Part shown: piece after piece, positions 62,702 to 64,000 of the stretch
Numbering within the stretch: position 1 is the stretch's first letter
Layout of the letters: each line of letters opens with the position of its first letter
NCBI RefSeq assembly: GCF_000262045.1
Contig: NZ_AJVF01000021.1
Coordinates: 62,001-126,000 of the forward strand
DNA: 64,000 nucleotides
From: Bacillus siamensis KCTC 13613
GTDB taxonomy: Bacteria > Bacillota > Bacilli > Bacillales > Bacillaceae
Direction of reading: 5' to 3'
Position numbers and translations under genes: made by a program
The notes under the pieces: generated by a model
The model's database searches: none
The model's input: the letters and a program-made list of their open reading frames with translations, nothing else
Told to the model about the DNA's origin: nothing

Positions 62702-62742
62702 CATATGTTTGGTGATGAAAAGAGAGAGGGGGTGAAGCGGGG

Positions 62743-63387
62743 TTATATCATTTTTTGTAAATATAATGTAAGCTCAGTCCTGTTTGTCACTTCGAGTTTA
62801 TCGAGGATTCTGGATACATAGTTTTTCACAGTGCCTTCAGTCAGGAATAAGTCTGCGGCAATGCGTTTATTGCTTTTGCCTTCCATAATGTGCTTTGCGA
62901 CATCAAGCTCTCTCGGCGTGAGAATCTCCGTCAGCTTTGACTGCGGCTCCTCCTGAACGGACGGGATGCCGATATGATTCAGCGCTTTTACGACTTGAAC
63001 CGTAACCTTGGGATTCAGCATCATATTTCCTTCATAAACGGCCTGAAGAGAGGCAATAATTTCTTCTGAATCAGCATCCTTCAAGATATAGCCGTCAGCC
63101 CCGCTTTTCAGCCCGGCAAAAATATAGTGATCATCCTCAAACGTTGTCAGAATGATGACTTTTACGGACGGATAGCTGGCTTTTACTGCTTTTGTCGCTT
63201 CGATTCCGTCCATGCCGGGCATTCTGATATCCATTAAAATCACATCGGTATCGGTTTGCGGAAGCAGCTGCAGAACTTCTTCACCGCAAGAAGCTTCTCC
63301 CGATACTTGAATTTCTTCGTGTAGGCTCAGAATCATTTTCAGCCCCTCCCTGACAATGGACTGGTCGTCTGCGATCATGACATTCAC
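62743..63387 (-). CDS. NarL-family response regulator (LnrK-like)
   Basis: 214 residues: receiver domain with Asp7/Asp8, phospho-acceptor Asp53 and MPGMDG; then a LuxR-type helix-turn-helix at about 148-205 (LTPRELDVAKHIMEGKSNK, TEGTVKNYVSRILDKL). It starts four bases after the kinase stop and stands before the ABC operon that it probably activates. Confidence 0.88.
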   Translation of the reverse strand: MNVMIADDQSIVREGLKMILSLHEEIQVSGEASCGEEVLQLLPQTDTDVILMDIRMPGMDGIEATKAVKASYPSVKVIILTTFEDDHYIFAGLKSGADGYILKDADSEEIIASLQAVYEGNMMLNPKVTVQVVKALNHIGIPSVQEEPQSKLTEILTPRELDVAKHIMEGKSNKRIAADLFLTEGTVKNYVSRILDKLEVTNRTELTLYLQKMI

Positions 63388-63391
63388 TAGA

Positions 63392-64000
63392 TCATTCCTC
63401 CTTGCACGGTATCCTTATTTTCACGTCAAAACCCGTTTCATTTCCGGAAGTGAAAACAGCTTCTCCGCCAAGCGCGGCCGCTCTTTTTTCAATTCCTTTC
63501 AGACCATTTGATTTTATAATCGTCCCGCACGCTGAGCCGTTATTATGAATATGCGCCAATATCATGTTCAGGTCCTTTTGAATCCGGACAGAAACATATG
63601 ACGCATGTCCGTGCTTCACCGCGTTCGTAATCGTTTCCTGGACGGTTTGATAAAGACAGTGCTTCACATCAGGCTGCGCCGCTTCTATAGCCTCGTCCAT
63701 CTCCAGCTCGAAGCGTATCCCTCCCGCCTCTTGAAAATGGCTGAAAATGTCACGGAGCGCTTGTTCAAATCCCCGCCCCGGCAAAGATCCCTGCAACAGC
63801 ATCACGGCCTGGCGAAGCTTTAAAATCGATTCTTTCGTAAGATCATGCGCCTTATGAATGATCTGCTTTACTTTTTCCGGCTGATGCCCGGCTGTCTTCC
63901 CGGCAAACTCCAAATTCATTTTCAGAGCAGCGAGATAATGACCTAAAGAATCATGCAGCTCCTGCGCAATTCTTGTTCTTTCTTTCGTAACCGCCAGTTC
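63392..64000 (-). CDS. Sensor histidine kinase, cut by right edge (LnrJ-like)
   Basis: The frame is open to the window end; 202 C-terminal residues are visible. HisKA_3 motif with phospho-His in RIAQELHDSLGHYL (within the last 80 bases) and a HATPase domain with ETITNAVKHG (N-box). The C-terminal G boxes are short (NGLKGIEKRAAALGG). The sensor part lies off the window. It pairs with the response regulator next to it. Confidence 0.87.
   Translation of the reverse strand, partial: ELAVTKERTRIAQELHDSLGHYLAALKMNLEFAGKTAGHQPEKVKQIIHKAHDLTKESILKLRQAVMLLQGSLPGRGFEQALRDIFSHFQEAGGIRFELEMDEAIEAAQPDVKHCLYQTVQETITNAVKHGHASYVSVRIQKDLNMILAHIHNNGSACGTIIKSNGLKGIEKRAAALGGEAVFTSGNETGFDVKIRIPCKEE

Noticed and set aside
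1-64000. CRISPR arrays, tRNA or rRNA genes, insertion sequences
   Set aside because: No regularly spaced repeats, no tRNA- or rRNA-like segments and no transposase genes were seen.

Overview
The window reads as chromosomal DNA of a Bacillus of the B. subtilis species complex, most likely the B. velezensis / B. amyloliquefaciens group. Reasons: strong Shine-Dalgarno sites with frequent TTG and GTG starts; near-identical orthologues of B. subtilis genes (cwlJ, estA, phoD-tatAD-tatCD, psd, glpT-glpQ, rtpA, csgA); and a gene order that follows the B. subtilis ybe-ycd region read in reverse, with several B. subtilis blocks absent. Species assignment and B. subtilis comparisons come from memory, not from a search.

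Layout. 1-2.2 kb: an AT-rich accessory cluster cut by the left edge (unknown protein, 85-aa protein, MFS exporter). 2.2-9.9 kb: ycdF, rapJ, cwlK, the paralogous pair ycdC/ycdB, lipoprotein ycdA and aldo-keto reductase yccK. 10-20 kb: SEC-C protein yccF, secreted lipase estA, asparaginase ansZ, drug-resistance operon lmrAB with its operator, ycbU, pcp, and the Tat operon phoD-tatAD-tatCD with a PhoP box. 20-21.3 kb: spore-germination hydrolase cwlJ and ycbP. 21.3-25.6 kb: a block mneP / mhqN-mhqO-mhqP / ydfQ (manganese export, quinone and thiol-stress detoxification) with a perfect MhqR-type palindrome. A 17-bp direct repeat brackets this block, which looks inserted into a shared ycbP/rtpA terminator. 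25.6-27.4 kb: anti-TRAP gene rtpA behind a tRNA-Trp T-box and an overlapping leader ORF, then the macrolide-phosphotransferase-like ycbJ behind its own leader ORF and terminator. 27.4-32.3 kb: the glutamine system glnK-glnL and glsA-glnT with a GlnL-type site and a cre. 32.4-38.6 kb: mmuM, mmuP, ilvK, gltP, trhO. 38.7-40.9 kb: ybfN and the phosphatidylethanolamine operon pssA-ybfM-psd. 41.3-44.2 kb: purT, an iron-type alcohol dehydrogenase and an XRE regulator.

44.4-50.7 kb is accessory: an LXG polymorphic toxin, its immunity protein, a 30-codon remnant, an ADP-ribosylglycohydrolase that may be an immunity factor, the peptidoglycan-binding ybfG and a small membrane protein. 50.8-57.4 kb: an HpaB-type monooxygenase, ybeF, glpT-glpQ with cre sites and a GlpP-type terminator, ybeC, ybyB. 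57.4-64 kb: a YqeB-like protein, csgA, a secreted protein, and a two-component plus ABC-transporter cassette resembling linearmycin resistance (LnrJKLMN), with an extra small membrane gene and a direct repeat upstream of the transporter operon. The histidine kinase runs off the right edge.

No rRNA, tRNA, CRISPR array, intact insertion sequence or replication origin was seen. The most notable items are the LXG module with its ADP-ribosylglycohydrolase, the two leader-ORF regulatory regions (ycbJ and rtpA), the repeat-bracketed mneP-mhq block and the truncated left-edge cluster.
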